Origin: Draconibacterium sp.
GTDB taxonomy: Bacteria; Bacteroidota; Bacteroidia; Bacteroidales; Prolixibacteraceae
Direction of reading: 5' to 3'
Assembly: GCA_016705335.1 (NCBI GenBank)
Contig: JADIYN010000078.1
Location: 1 to 64,000 of the forward strand
Length of the DNA stretch: 64,000 nucleotides
Made by a program: the position numbers and the translations under genes. Every line of letters starts with the position of its first letter. Position 1 is the stretch's first letter. The notes beneath the pieces are model-generated. The model ran no database searches and was not told where the DNA came from. It was given only the letters and a program-made list of their open reading frames with translations. This document shows positions 11,774 through 19,701 of the stretch, in pieces.

Positions 11774-13403
11774 TGCACCAACTAATTACATCTTCAATAT
11801 ATTGAGGAAAATTGATTTTCTTTTTTGTTTGAAAAAGTCTCAATGCATATTTCGTTTTATGGTTTTTCATATATTTTACAATAGACTCCTCGGAATTGTA
11901 CAAATCTTTATCAATTTTAAGTGCACTCCATAAAAGATCTAACCTATTTTTATTTGCATCAACAATTTGAGGTTCAACGTATTATATTTACCTCTTTTGT
12001 CTGCAAAAATCTGGATACAAGTGACATCTTTATAATCCTTAAATCTTTTTGTAACCTTTACATCATAATTGCTATCATTATCGGTGACAACCGCGGTTGG
12101 ATGATTTAAGCCTTTAGCAATATCTAAAAACCTTTTAAATGCTAAACTTCTAACAGAAATAACATCTATTCCTTCTTCAATGGGAAGTTTCCCATCATTT
12201 TTATCCATAAAGGCTCTTTGCACAATAAGTTCGTCTGAATCTCCCTCCACCAAAATTGCTTTTACAGAGAATGAGCCTTAAAGTGTCATTCCCGATAATT
12301 TTTAAAATACTTCTGCGTAATTGGGTCTAAATCATTAATATTAAATGTTTTCTTATTAGAGCTAATTAAAGTTAAATTATCAAGTCCAAGTTTATTCGCA
12401 ACAAAACTACTATGTGTATTTACGATTATTTGTTTCCCCTTACAATTATCATTAATATGCTTAAGAAACTGATTAAGTTTAGTATGAGTTAAGTGGTTTT
12501 CAGGTTCTTCTAAAAGAATCAGATTTGCTTCATCACTCTTTTTATGAGACAGGGCAAGTAGCGTTTTTACGATACTTTGCTCACCTTTCCCAATCATATG
12601 AAATGGAACTTCATCTATTAGTGTCATTAATGTTGTTTCCCATGCATTTTGAGTTGATAAATCGACTGATATTTGGACATTTTTATCTTTCGAAAAATTT
12701 GAATGTTTTTTTACTTGTTTATTGATTGCTTTTATCGAGTCGTCAAGCATAAAACCTTCTTTCATTTTCCTGAAAGCCTGTGAAATACTTGCCTTTTCTT
12801 TATCATTTAAGTTATTCTTTATTATCCTTGATATGTATATATCCGAGCCATTCCTATATCTATGTGATGAAGAATCTATTAAAACAGATTTAATCGGAAT
12901 GCTTTGAGAAGTAATTGAATCTCTATCAAATGAACGCCATTTTATTTTATAGAATTCTATAGGTATAGTTTCTAAATCCTTTAAAATTAATTCTTCATAT
13001 TCGGTAAATAGTTTTCATCAAATTCTATTTTGAAAGAAACCCCTGATGCTTTTCCTCTATCTATATTATCATCTCCTTCTAATTTAGCTAATTGAGGGGA
13101 GTCTTCTCCATCAAAATATAGTTCAATTAAGATATGAGGTAATATTGCATCTTTTCCTTCTTTTAAATTCTTTAAATACTTATTAATAACTTCGTTGTTA
13201 AATAAATATTGAGACAATTCATTGCGAAGGTAATTTCCGTTTATGACACCTGATAAAGCTAAGTGAATAGCTTCCAATATAGTAGATTTACCAACTTCAT
13301 TATTCCCAACTAATATGTTCAATCCATCAGATAATTCAAGGATAAAACTCCCATTGAAACCTTTAAAGTTCTCAATATTTACTTTTTTGATTCTCATTTT
13401 CAT
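11770..13403 (-). CDS. gajA: Gabija GajA: OLD-family ATPase with TOPRIM nuclease, frameshifted
   Basis: First gene of the Gabija pair, about 545 residues. The N-terminal ABC-type ATPase has IENFKGFNGSFILEL and Walker A VGNNEVGKSTILEAIHLAL. The C-terminal half of the ATPase has LILLEEPENHLTHTKLNQFL (Walker B) and IIVNTHSSFVANKL (His switch). The TOPRIM domain follows after a shift: AILVEGDSDELIVQRAF supplies the acidic residue and AVVTDNDSNYDVKV the DxD-like pair. It ends IEDVISWCNE with its stop overlapping the gajB start. In characterised Gabija, GajA cuts DNA when nucleotide levels fall. About 500 bp of non-coding DNA upstream probably holds the promoter. Confidence 0.85.
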
Positions 13404-13895
13404 AATATTAGGCTGGTTGAAGTAGATTAGTTTTAATTAATCTTCAGCATATATTTGTTCTTAGTCACATTGAATGCCAGTATATCTATAGAGTTGTGGA
13501 TATATCGGCATTATCTTGATTGAGTTAAATTTATTAAAATACTGATTGAGTGCAGGATGTGTAAATTGTGTATCATTGGTTTAAAATTTGGTTTAAAAAA
13601 AGTGAGCTTATTTGGTCGAAAAAATTATAAATATTTTACTTTCAAACTTATATAATTACGTTTAAAAAACCTATTTATACAACAGATTTTTATCTGACCA
13701 AACCTTTTGTTGTATATGTGAATATTCTGATAGTCATCGGGATATAGTATTACTGTTTTTATACTCCATGAAGCTTTTAAATATGACGCAATTTGATACT
13801 TGAAAACTTTTTTTTATGTCAGCTTAGTTGTAAGCTTATTGAAAGTGTCCCTTAATCATACAAATTTCGCAGAATTATTTATTTGACTTACGAGA
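13404..13895. repeat. Gabija upstream region with a degenerate copy of the end of the gene at 2869
   Basis: AT-rich, no gene. At 13841-13882 it matches 2906-2947 at most positions in the same orientation. On the minus strand the copy reads LRNLYD followed by a stop, then GTLS, so it is a decayed fragment. Together the copies flank 10.9 kb of DNA that contains only the defence cargo and the intact copy of that gene. Confidence 0.55.
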
Positions 13896-13920
13896 TAAAA
13901 AAAAGGCGTTAGCCTTTTCC
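13896..13920 (-). terminator. Rho-independent terminator (minus strand)
   Basis: Minus strand AAGGC-TAAC-GCCTT followed by a T run, just after the hypothetical gene ending at 13924. The flanking ATCTCG-type sequence is also found at the terminator near 18580. Confidence 0.55.
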
Positions 13921-13923
13921 TTT

Positions 13924-14367
13924 TTAATACACGATTCGATAATCCGGTGGAAAGAATTTCTGAATATGTTCTTTAATTTCACTAATTGTCTGGTGGTAAA
14001 ACTCTCTGAAAGTAAGAAAACCCATATCATAATCGGCATGGATTTTAACGATTTCAGATTGGTTTGCCTGTTCAAGAATAAATTCACGAACAGTCCCTGA
14101 TTCGAAGCAGATTTTGCCGGTTGCCAGGGAAATGATTCTTTGTTTAATATCAACTGCATAATCTACTCTGTTAAAATGCACGATTGGCACTTGGTACAAC
14201 CATTTCAGTTTATCAACTTCCGGAGTTCCGGAGAATTTTGTACCATCCGGTTTCATCAGTTGTGCTTTGCCAAATGAGTTGACATGCCACAACAGGTATT
14301 TCTTACCATTGTATTCAACGACGCATCCTAAAGTTTTAGGGAATTCGTTCACGAAATTGATTTCCAT
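13924..14367 (-). CDS. Hypothetical prophage protein, 147 residues
   Basis: I chose the ATG at 14367 (MEINFVNEFPKTLGCVVEYN); an upstream in-frame start would overlap the DUF4326-like frame. The sequence is a beta-rich globular type (KYLLWHVNSFGKAQLMKPDG, YAVDIKQRIISLATGKICF) with a helical, aromatic C-terminus (LTFREFYHQTISEIKEHIQ). I do not recognise a family. A terminator follows directly. Confidence 0.6.
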   Translation of the reverse strand: MEINFVNEFPKTLGCVVEYNGKKYLLWHVNSFGKAQLMKPDGTKFSGTPEVDKLKWLYQVPIVHFNRVDYAVDIKQRIISLATGKICFESGTVREFILEQANQSEIVKIHADYDMGFLTFREFYHQTISEIKEHIQKFFPPDYRIVY

Positions 14368-14395
14368 AATGTTAAATTTTAAATTATTTATAATT

Positions 14396-14563
14396 TCAAA
14401 TAGCTTCATCACGGCTTGCCATAATAAACTGCGCTTTTGTTCCCTGTTTATGTGTAAAAGGATTTCCAAGTACGCTGCCTCTTCCACAATAAACGTCCAC
14501 TGTTCCCGTCTGAGTTACGTGTGTCCGTTTGTTCACCACGTTCAAAACCATTTCTCTTGTCAT
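14396..14563 (-). CDS. Short DUF4326-like protein, 55 residues
   Basis: Small frame MTREMVLNVVNKRTHVTQTG, then VDVYCGRGSVLGNPFTH and FIMASRDEAI. The GRGSxLGNPF core and the SRDEAI helix match DUF4326, a domain usually of about 85 residues seen in phages and nucleotide-handling contexts. This copy stops shortly after SRDEAI, so it is either truncated or shifted by an error at the T run. It lies directly downstream of the 480-bp repeat, whose end reaches its start codon. Confidence 0.55.
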   Translation of the reverse strand: MTREMVLNVVNKRTHVTQTGTVDVYCGRGSVLGNPFTHKQGTKAQFIMASRDEAI

Positions 14564-14579
14564 AAATTTTATTTTTAAA

Positions 14580-15075
14580 ATTTGTAAATCACTGAATCTT
14601 CGGCTTCAGCGTACCGTCTTTTTTTGGAAGCCATCTCTTGTGTTTCGAGAAATATTGTCAAGGGGTGCATGTCAGTTTTATACCAAAAAAGCGAAGCGTA
14701 CAGACAATTGATAAAACTGAACGCATCCGATGGAAACTTTTCAAAAAAATTCCATGTGGAGTTTTTGAGAAGTTCCCCTTTACATTTTTCGGGTAACACA
14801 CACCTTTGCTTCCGGAAAGAAGAGACGGTATGCCTGTGTCGAAGTAAGTACATGAGTCCATGAGATAGGGGCGGTCATGCATAAGGGTTAAATTTACTGC
14901 GCCATCTTCTTTTATGGCGTGTAGGAAATTTCACCTGCAGGGCAAGGGCTTTTTGCGGTGGGATGAATCCGGTTACCACGGATTCATGTATAAAATGGGC
15001 GAATACCGTGTTTCTTCAATTTGATTGCTGACAGTATGGAACGTCCGGAGTTCTTAAGCGATAACTGTGTGATTG
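14580..15075 (-). repeat. Copy 1 of a 480-bp diverged direct repeat (leader RNA or decayed gene)
   Basis: About 80% similar to 19165-19655 by eye, in the same orientation, and each copy ends at the start codon of a short minus-strand gene. Three hairpins are conserved: 14592-14596 with 14605-14609 (CTGAA/TTCAG here, CCAAA/TTTGG in the other copy: two compensatory changes); 14900-14905 with 14914-14919 (CGCCAT/ATGGCG); and 14963-14971 with 14979-14987 (ATGAATCCG/CGGATTCAT, loop changed in the other copy). Some minus-strand frames also differ mainly at synonymous sites, so a decayed coding pair cannot be excluded. Confidence 0.5.
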
Positions 15076-15173
15076 TGGTGGAAATCCATACATTATTATA
15101 TTGAAAATTAAAAGATTATAATGTCTTCTAATTTTACGATATTTACCATATAATCATATAAAAAACGAAATAC

Positions 15174-15716
15174 ATGAAAATCAAAACAAGTATGCTATGT
15201 GTAGTAATCATTTTGGGAATGTTCATTGTGCGGGTTCAGGCACAAAGTGTACCTGATATCACCGGATCTAAAGTAACAAAAGAAGAAGCCCAAACTGCAC
15301 TTGACTTTCACAACAAAGTTCGGGCAGATGTTGGAGTTAATGCATTGACCTGGTCGCCGGATTTGGCTAAATTTGCCCAGGAATGGGCTGACCATTTGGC
15401 ATCGCAAGGTTGCGATATGCAACACCGTCCCAGGACTGGAGAATGGACTCAGAAATATGGTGAAAACATTTTCTGGGGAAAGGGTGCGGATTATTCTGCT
15501 CTTGACGCTTCAAAAAGCTGGTATAGTGAAATTGAATTTTATACTCATGGAGAAATAAGTAGTTCTAATTGGAGCAAAACTGGTCACTATACTCAAATGG
15601 TCTGGAAAAAGACCTCACAAGTGGGTATTGCTGTGGCAAAATGCTCCGATGGCGCAATAATTATTGTAGCCAATTATGATCCTGCGGGCAATTTCATGGG
15701 AGAAAGTCCATATTAA
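15174..15716 (+). CDS. Secreted CAP-domain (SCP/PR-1-like) protein
   Basis: 180 residues with a signal peptide (MKIKTSMLCVVIILGMFIV, Ala-Gln-Ala-Gln-like cleavage region near residue 24). The CAP domain follows: ALDFHNKVRADVGVNALTW, AQEWADHLASQGCDMQHR, KYGENIFWG, and HYTQMVWKKTSQVGIAVAKC. The conserved His and Glu residues of the CAP cavity are visible. It should be exported, and bacterial members are poorly understood. It is the only clear plus-strand gene inside the early/accessory block of the prophage, a typical layout for a cargo (moron) gene with its own promoter. Confidence 0.85.
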   Translation: MKIKTSMLCVVIILGMFIVRVQAQSVPDITGSKVTKEEAQTALDFHNKVRADVGVNALTWSPDLAKFAQEWADHLASQGCDMQHRPRTGEWTQKYGENIFWGKGADYSALDASKSWYSEIEFYTHGEISSSNWSKTGHYTQMVWKKTSQVGIAVAKCSDGAIIIVANYDPAGNFMGESPY

Positions 15717-15905
15717 AAAATCATTCATTCTTACTTTTTAAGCAACTGTTATTCGTGAACTGTTGCCGGCTGTTGACCGAGGTTTTTGCCATGGATTAAA
15801 GACCGAAACAGAACGAATTATGAGTTCCGGTCTTTGGAATGGCAAATGCCGCAGGTCGGATAATCCGCAAAAAAGAGAACACATTTGTTTGGCTGCCAGA
15901 TGAAA
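15717..15905. other. Intergenic, nothing recognised
   Basis: Between the CAP gene end and the terminator at 15908. I see no gene here. Confidence 0.4.
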
Positions 15906-15907
15906 TG

Positions 15908-15937
15908 TGACAAAAAAAATCCTGCTTTCACAGGATT
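15908..15937 (-). terminator. Rho-independent terminator, possibly bidirectional
   Basis: Stem AATCCTG/CAGGATT with a T run on the minus strand, just after the SSB-tail gene. Its plus-strand reading also ends in Ts and could stop CAP transcripts. Confidence 0.6.
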
Positions 15938-15956
15938 CTTTTGAAGTAAACTTCCG

Positions 15957-16279
15957 CTAGAATGGAAGATCGCTGTCTGCTGTTTCCATCACCGGTTCGC
16001 TTTTTTGCTTTTTATCAGCTTTCCTTGCAGCTTTTAGCAGTTTTTGCCGGTGCAGCTTCTTCTTCTTTTTCATCATCCCGAACAGAAACATAAGCTGTGT
16101 GTGTCCGACCGTAATCGTCTTTTTTCTGCATTTTAGCAAGTTCGAATGTCAGGTACTCTACCCCATTAAATTCGTGGGTAAGTTTCATCAGTTCTTCCAC
16201 TTTCAATGTAACTTTTACGATTTCCATACCTGCAACCTGCTGTTCCTTTTCCGATGTAATTTTTTGTGTAACTTTTCAT
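15957..16279 (-). CDS. Small phage protein with an SSB-like acidic tail, frameshifted
   Basis: Allowing two extra bases (one G near 16225, one A near 16020), the ATG at 16279 gives about 106 residues: MKSYTKNYIGKGTAGCRYEI, VKVTLKVEELMKLTHEFNG, then YGRTHTAYVSVRDDEKEEE, a Lys/Ala-rich linker and the end METADSDLPF. The end resembles the DDDIPF tip with which single-stranded-DNA-binding proteins recruit partners, so a DNA-replication role in the phage is plausible. The body is not an obvious OB fold to me. A degraded homologue lies divergently at 16568. Confidence 0.5.
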
Positions 16280-16567
16280 GATAATTTTTTTTTTAAATTA
16301 ATAATATGCAGGTATAGATATTCCACAATAAATTGAAAATCCCTAAATGGTTTTTGAATAAAATGATGGCGCGAACGTGTGCGTCTTGATTTTATTCCTT
16401 CTTAAAAGCCATTTTTTTCGATTTAAAACGGGGGTTTTGTCGCCACTGACCAAAATTTCCTGTTTTGTGCGGCTGGTGCAAAAAGTTTCATACCCGAAAT
16501 AAACAATCTTATGAAACACAGTTGGTTTGGTATATCACCTTAGCATTTTATTCAGGTAAAAAAAGTC
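16280..16567. promoter_or_regulatory. Divergent intergenic region between the SSB-tail gene and its degraded copy
   Basis: AT-rich spacer without a gene. Each flanking copy starts at an edge of this stretch, so promoters for both should lie here. I cannot assign boxes. Confidence 0.3.
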
Positions 16568-16847
16568 ATGGAAAGGTGCCTCACAAAATATATCGGATTA
16601 GGCACAGCTTGCAGGTATGAGATATCGTTTAGAGTTTCGAAAGTGGGAGAACTGTTTACCCGACGAATTTTAATGTGTAGAGTACTAATTTCAAATTGCG
16701 TTGCAGGAAGCGGGCAGGGTTGGATACACAAAGCCCATGTTTCTGCGATGATGGAAAAGCGAAGCTGTTCCGGCTATGCTGAAAAAGCCAAAGGAAGCGA
16801 AAAAGCAAAAATGAAGCAGTGATGGTGCAGACTGTGAAATTTTCTAA
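16568..16847 (+). pseudogene. Degraded divergent copy of the SSB-tail gene
   Basis: The plus strand begins MERCLTKYIGLGTACRYEIS, matching MKSYTKNYIGKGTAGCRYEI of the minus gene, and continues to VSKVGEL (VTLKVEEL there). At the nucleotide level many positions match through the first 150 bases. Later parts need frame changes (WIHKAHVS for GRTHTAYVS) and the end reads DGADCEIF before the stop at 16845-16847, echoing TADSDLPF. The tail has lost most of its Asp/Pro character. I read it as an inverted duplicate that has decayed. Confidence 0.45.
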
Positions 16848-16931
16848 TGGAAGTTTCCAAAATGAATCCGGAAAGCAGGATTTCGCGGGAGCAATTCAGT
16901 CCTCAGTTGTTAGAACCCAGTTAGAAAAACG

Positions 16932-16964
16932 ACAAAAAAAAGGTGTCCGTCTTTCGACGGACAC
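16932..16964 (-). terminator. Strong Rho-independent terminator (minus strand)
   Basis: 9-bp stem GTGTCCGTC/GACGGACAC with a four-base loop and a T run on the minus strand, 5 bp after the stop of the next gene. Confidence 0.7.
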
Positions 16965-16968
16965 GTTC

Positions 16969-17385
16969 TTATTTATCAATATGATGATATCTCAGATTCC
17001 ATGGGTGAGGCAAGTAAACTACAATTGAGTTATAGGATTTAATGAGGCTTTCAATCCAGGGATATTCTGAAAAGTCAGAATAGTCTAGATATGGAGAGAG
17101 GCACCAGAACATAGCATCGAGAGCATTGGTTACTTCAGCAAGTGGCAGAGTGATATCACTGGTAGTTTCACTTTCCGGAATTTGAATTGTTTCGGGTTTT
17201 TCATCTGTAACAATTTCATAATCTTCGGGCCACACAACACAATCATATGAGAAACCATTGCGCCATAATGTAAACTGAACAGCACCGGTAATTTTGTTTA
17301 CGTCGTTGCTTGAAATTTCAGCACCCGGGCGAAGCCTGACTGCTTTTAATTCTGAATTGATTGAATCTTTTAGTATGATTTTCAT
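16969..17385 (-). CDS. Hypothetical prophage protein, 138 residues
   Basis: Intact frame: MKIILKDSINSELKAVRLRP, then GAVQFTLWRNGFSYDCVVWP and an aromatic C-terminus (SEYPWIESLIKSYN). No family recognised. It has its own strong terminator and about 100 bp of spacer upstream, so it may be a single-gene unit. Confidence 0.6.
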   Translation of the reverse strand: MKIILKDSINSELKAVRLRPGAEISSNDVNKITGAVQFTLWRNGFSYDCVVWPEDYEIVTDEKPETIQIPESETTSDITLPLAEVTNALDAMFWCLSPYLDYSDFSEYPWIESLIKSYNSIVVYLPHPWNLRYHHIDK

Positions 17386-17488
17386 CTCATTATAATTGTT
17401 AATTCTTTAAGGTATTCGATGGAACTCGCCTTATAATGGTTTATCTGTGGGAGTATTTTGCTCATGGCTCGTTTCATGATGTTATTAT

Positions 17489-17947
17489 TTATATATAATG
17501 TTTACAATTGGTACATATTCCATATCCGTTGTCCTGGTCAAATTCGAGTTGCTCTTTGACATTTCCCCGAAAGCGGTTGCCGCAGCAACCGCAGGAAATG
17601 AAAGCCATTTGATTTGTAGATTCACCCACAATCAATTGGGTTTTTCGTTCTATAGGTGGATTATTTGCAGCATCAACAAAACAAGTTGTTAGTTCTTCTT
17701 TTGTGTGAATCCATGCGGCTGTTATTGAATCGATTTGGAAGAATTCCGAATCTATTTCTTTAAGAACAGCAGTTTCAGCAAATGGGCTGTCATCAATATG
17801 GCTATCGCTAACCACATAGAATTTTCCATTTTCATTCGTCCAGGAAAGCGCTTCGATGGAGCTGGCTTTTCCTTCCTTGATTTTTGCAGCTGCTTCGGTG
17901 GCGTCAGCCACCGGAGTAATTTTGTGAGGAATACTTTCATAATACAT
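17489..17947 (-). CDS. Hypothetical zinc-ribbon prophage protein, 152 residues
   Basis: Starts MYYESIPHKITPVADATEAA. The C-terminus carries two cysteine pairs, SCGCCGNRF and GICTNCKHYI, consistent with a zinc ribbon. The middle has FYVVSDSHIDDSPFAETAV, giving a mixed alpha/beta look. Function is unknown. Upstream of it (17955-18032) is a sequence shared with the leaders of the SymE-like and SLOG genes. Confidence 0.6.
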   Translation of the reverse strand: MYYESIPHKITPVADATEAAAKIKEGKASSIEALSWTNENGKFYVVSDSHIDDSPFAETAVLKEIDSEFFQIDSITAAWIHTKEELTTCFVDAANNPPIERKTQLIVGESTNQMAFISCGCCGNRFRGNVKEQLEFDQDNGYGICTNCKHYI

Positions 17948-17954
17948 TGTTAAA

Positions 17955-18032
17955 AAAGCCCATGCCTTTGGGACTTATATTGGCTTCCGCCCGGATGGAT
18001 CTATTCGGACGGGTCTGGCACGCCGGTTATTA
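17955..18032 (-). promoter_or_regulatory. Partial leader element C upstream of the zinc-ribbon gene
   Basis: On the minus strand it has the shared motif ATAACCGGCGTGCCAGA followed by a hairpin (CCGTCCGAATAG/ATCCATCCGGGCGG region), then the gene start. The same motif lies before the starts at 18260 and 20694. The larger stem-loop body of elements A and B is missing here. Confidence 0.4.
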
Positions 18033-18260
18033 TTACAATAAAGGTTCTTTAGAGGTTATGACAAGTTTTCCGTACTGAACTTCAACATTGATTAATGTTG
18101 AAGGCAGGAAGCCGGCTTCTTCAAGCCATTTTCCGGACATTGTAAGTTTAGGTCGGATTACATAGCCTTTGGATAATTCTCTTTTTTGAATGTAATGAGG
18201 TTGCAGTTTTATAACTTTTGTCAACTTGTTTACTCCTGCCCTGGAGATTTGTTTTGGCAT
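18033..18260 (-). CDS. SymE-family toxin-like protein
   Basis: 75 residues. The C-terminal half (RPKLTMSGKWLEEAGFLPST, then VEVQYGKLVITS) matches the SymE domain, a compact AbrB-like fold. E. coli SymE is an SOS-induced toxin repressed by the antisense RNA SymR. Here it sits in a prophage accessory block right behind a structured leader element. Homology to SymE is seen; toxicity is inferred. Members elsewhere can be harmless regulators. Confidence 0.75.
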   Translation of the reverse strand: MPKQISRAGVNKLTKVIKLQPHYIQKRELSKGYVIRPKLTMSGKWLEEAGFLPSTLINVEVQYGKLVITSKEPLL

Positions 18261-18280
18261 CCGTCAGTGAACGGACTTTG

Positions 18281-18420
18281 TCTGGCTCGCCGTTAATTAT
18301 GGTAACCACTATTTGAGCCGCAGCGGATTAGGGCAAGGGCGCATCCCGCACAGTGAACAGTCAAGGGCGTTCCCTTGAATGTTCCGGTGGGCGAAATAAC
18401 TTCACCATAATTAATGGAGA
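18281..18420 (-). ncRNA. Structured leader element A (before the SymE-like gene)
   Basis: A long closing stem pairs 18290-18303 with 18404-18417 (14 bp with one G-T). Inside is the core GCGGATTAGGG, also found in element B. CAAGGG at 18334-18339 can pair with CCCTTG at 18372-18377; in element B the same positions are ATAGGG and CCCTAT, so the pairing is kept by compensating changes. A competing local hairpin (18361-18378) exists here. Possible roles are a cis-regulatory leader, an antisense-type RNA or a small mobile palindrome. Confidence 0.45.
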
Positions 18421-18573
18421 GAGGGTCACTTCAGACTAAAGAGGCTGTTGGATGTTGATGGCGTGTACCCGGCGTGGTTGGGCTTTTCGATTCCTGCGAA
18501 AAGTGCAGGTATGCCGCCATCCCTGATAACCCCGAAGGGGGATTTATTGGTTTTGTTTTTGGGATTACGAGAT
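18421..18573. other. Intergenic stretch with small hairpins
   Basis: Between element A and the SLOG terminator. Short hairpins CTTTTCG/CGAAAAG (near 18483-18503) and CCCC-GAA-GGGG (near 18530) are visible. No gene. Confidence 0.35.
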
Positions 18574-18599
18574 AAAAAAAATGGGAGTAAGCCCATTTT
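18574..18599 (-). terminator. Rho-independent terminator (minus strand)
   Basis: AAAATGGG/CCCATTTT stem with a T run on the minus strand, just after the SLOG-like gene ending at 18607. Confidence 0.65.
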
Positions 18600-18606
18600 A
18601 ATTTAA

Positions 18607-18966
18607 TTAGTAGGAGATAACACGAAGAGGTATATTCATTGTTTTTGCAATATCCATCATGTCTTTTGTTCCTACAGATTTACCATTCCAGAAACATATA
18701 CAGGCATCAGCATTTTTTGCCATTTCCTGATTTCTCTCGAAAGCTGCCATATTACCGAATACCTGATATAATGCCGGGTAATAATCAACTTTTAAATTAT
18801 TGTTTTGGGCGTATCTGTGACCCAATCTACCGGTTCCATCTTCCAGCGATGAAACAATAATTACATTTTTCTTTTCTGATAAGAGTTTATTTAATTTCTC
18901 TTCCAGTAGGTGATAGTTTTGAAAGTCCCTACCACCTGCAACGATTACTCTGAATTGATTTTCCAT
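18607..18966 (-). CDS. SLOG/DUF2493-like protein with altered core motif
   Basis: 119 residues: RVIVAGGRDFQNYHLLEEKL at the start, CICFWNGKSVGTKDM and IPLRVISY at the end. These are the nucleotide-binding Rossmann-like features of DUF2493/SLOG (YpsA-related) proteins. The central segment that reads SGMARGVDSLAVKYAE in the paralogue at 20344 is here SSLEDGTGRLGHRYAQ, so the usual SGxAxGxD signature is lost and ligand preference has probably changed. It follows a 59-residue gene by 8 bp. Confidence 0.75.
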   Translation of the reverse strand: MENQFRVIVAGGRDFQNYHLLEEKLNKLLSEKKNVIIVSSLEDGTGRLGHRYAQNNNLKVDYYPALYQVFGNMAAFERNQEMAKNADACICFWNGKSVGTKDMMDIAKTMNIPLRVISY

Positions 18967-18974
18967 GATTTTAA

Positions 18975-19154
18975 TTATTTAGCGTAAGTATTTAAAAATG
19001 TAGCAAACTCGAAGTCAACTGTGTCATGATCCAGAACTTCCTCAGCACCCGGAAAGTAAATTTCTTCCAAATAGTTTGTGAAAGCATCTGACATTGACAA
19101 TTCTATTTCATTCACCTTGCTCATAAAACCAATAAACTTTTTCATAATTTTCAT
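18975..19154 (-). CDS. Small hypothetical protein, 59 residues
   Basis: ATG at 19154: MKIMKKFIGFMSKVNEIELS, then AFTNYLEEIYFPGAEEVLDH and a stop at 18975. It is acidic and helical. It lies between the 480-bp repeat copy 2 and the SLOG-like gene, with which it likely forms an operon. No known family. Confidence 0.5.
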   Translation of the reverse strand: MKIMKKFIGFMSKVNEIELSMSDAFTNYLEEIYFPGAEEVLDHDTVDFEFATFLNTYAK

Positions 19155-19164
19155 TTATTTATCA

Positions 19165-19655
19165 TAAATATTTTACCAAAACTTCGGCTTTGGCTTACCG
19201 CTTTTTTGCAAGCCAGGTCTGGAATTTTGAGAAATATTGTCAAGATGTGCATGTCAGTTTTATACCAAAAAGCGAAGCGTATTAAACGATTAATAAAACT
19301 GAACGCATCCGAAGGAAACTTTTCGAAAGAATTCCATCAGGAGTTTTGAAAAAGTTCGTCTTTACATTTTTGAAGAAACCAGAACTTTGCTTGCGGAAAG
19401 AAGAGACGGTATGCCTGAAGTCGAAGTAAGTACATGAGCCCATGAGATACAGGCGGTCTTTAGCCAGGGGAAATTTACTGCGCCATCTTCGTTTATGGCG
19501 TGTAGGACATTTTCACTGCAGGTAAAGAGCTTTTTGCGGTGGGATGAATCCGGTTGTTACGGATTCATGTATAAAATGGGCGAATACCTTGTTTCTTCAA
19601 TTTGATTTCTGACGGTAAAGAACATCTGGCAGTTCTTACGCGATATGGGATTGTC
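19165..19655 (-). repeat. Copy 2 of the 480-bp diverged direct repeat
   Basis: Matches 14580-15075. Conserved hairpins are 19176-19180 with 19189-19193 (CCAAA/TTTGG), 19481-19486 with 19495-19500, and 19544-19552 with 19560-19568. It ends just before the 59-residue gene, as copy 1 ends before the DUF4326-like gene. No full-length frame is open in either copy. Confidence 0.5.
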
Positions 19656-19701
19656 GTGAAGCTAAGCTCAAATTGAGTTTGGGTTTTGGTTTTGGTTAGC
19701 G

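Noticed and set aside
16819..17028. Plus-strand frame running over the terminator
   Set aside because: It reads through a strong minus-strand terminator and the end of a real minus-strand gene.
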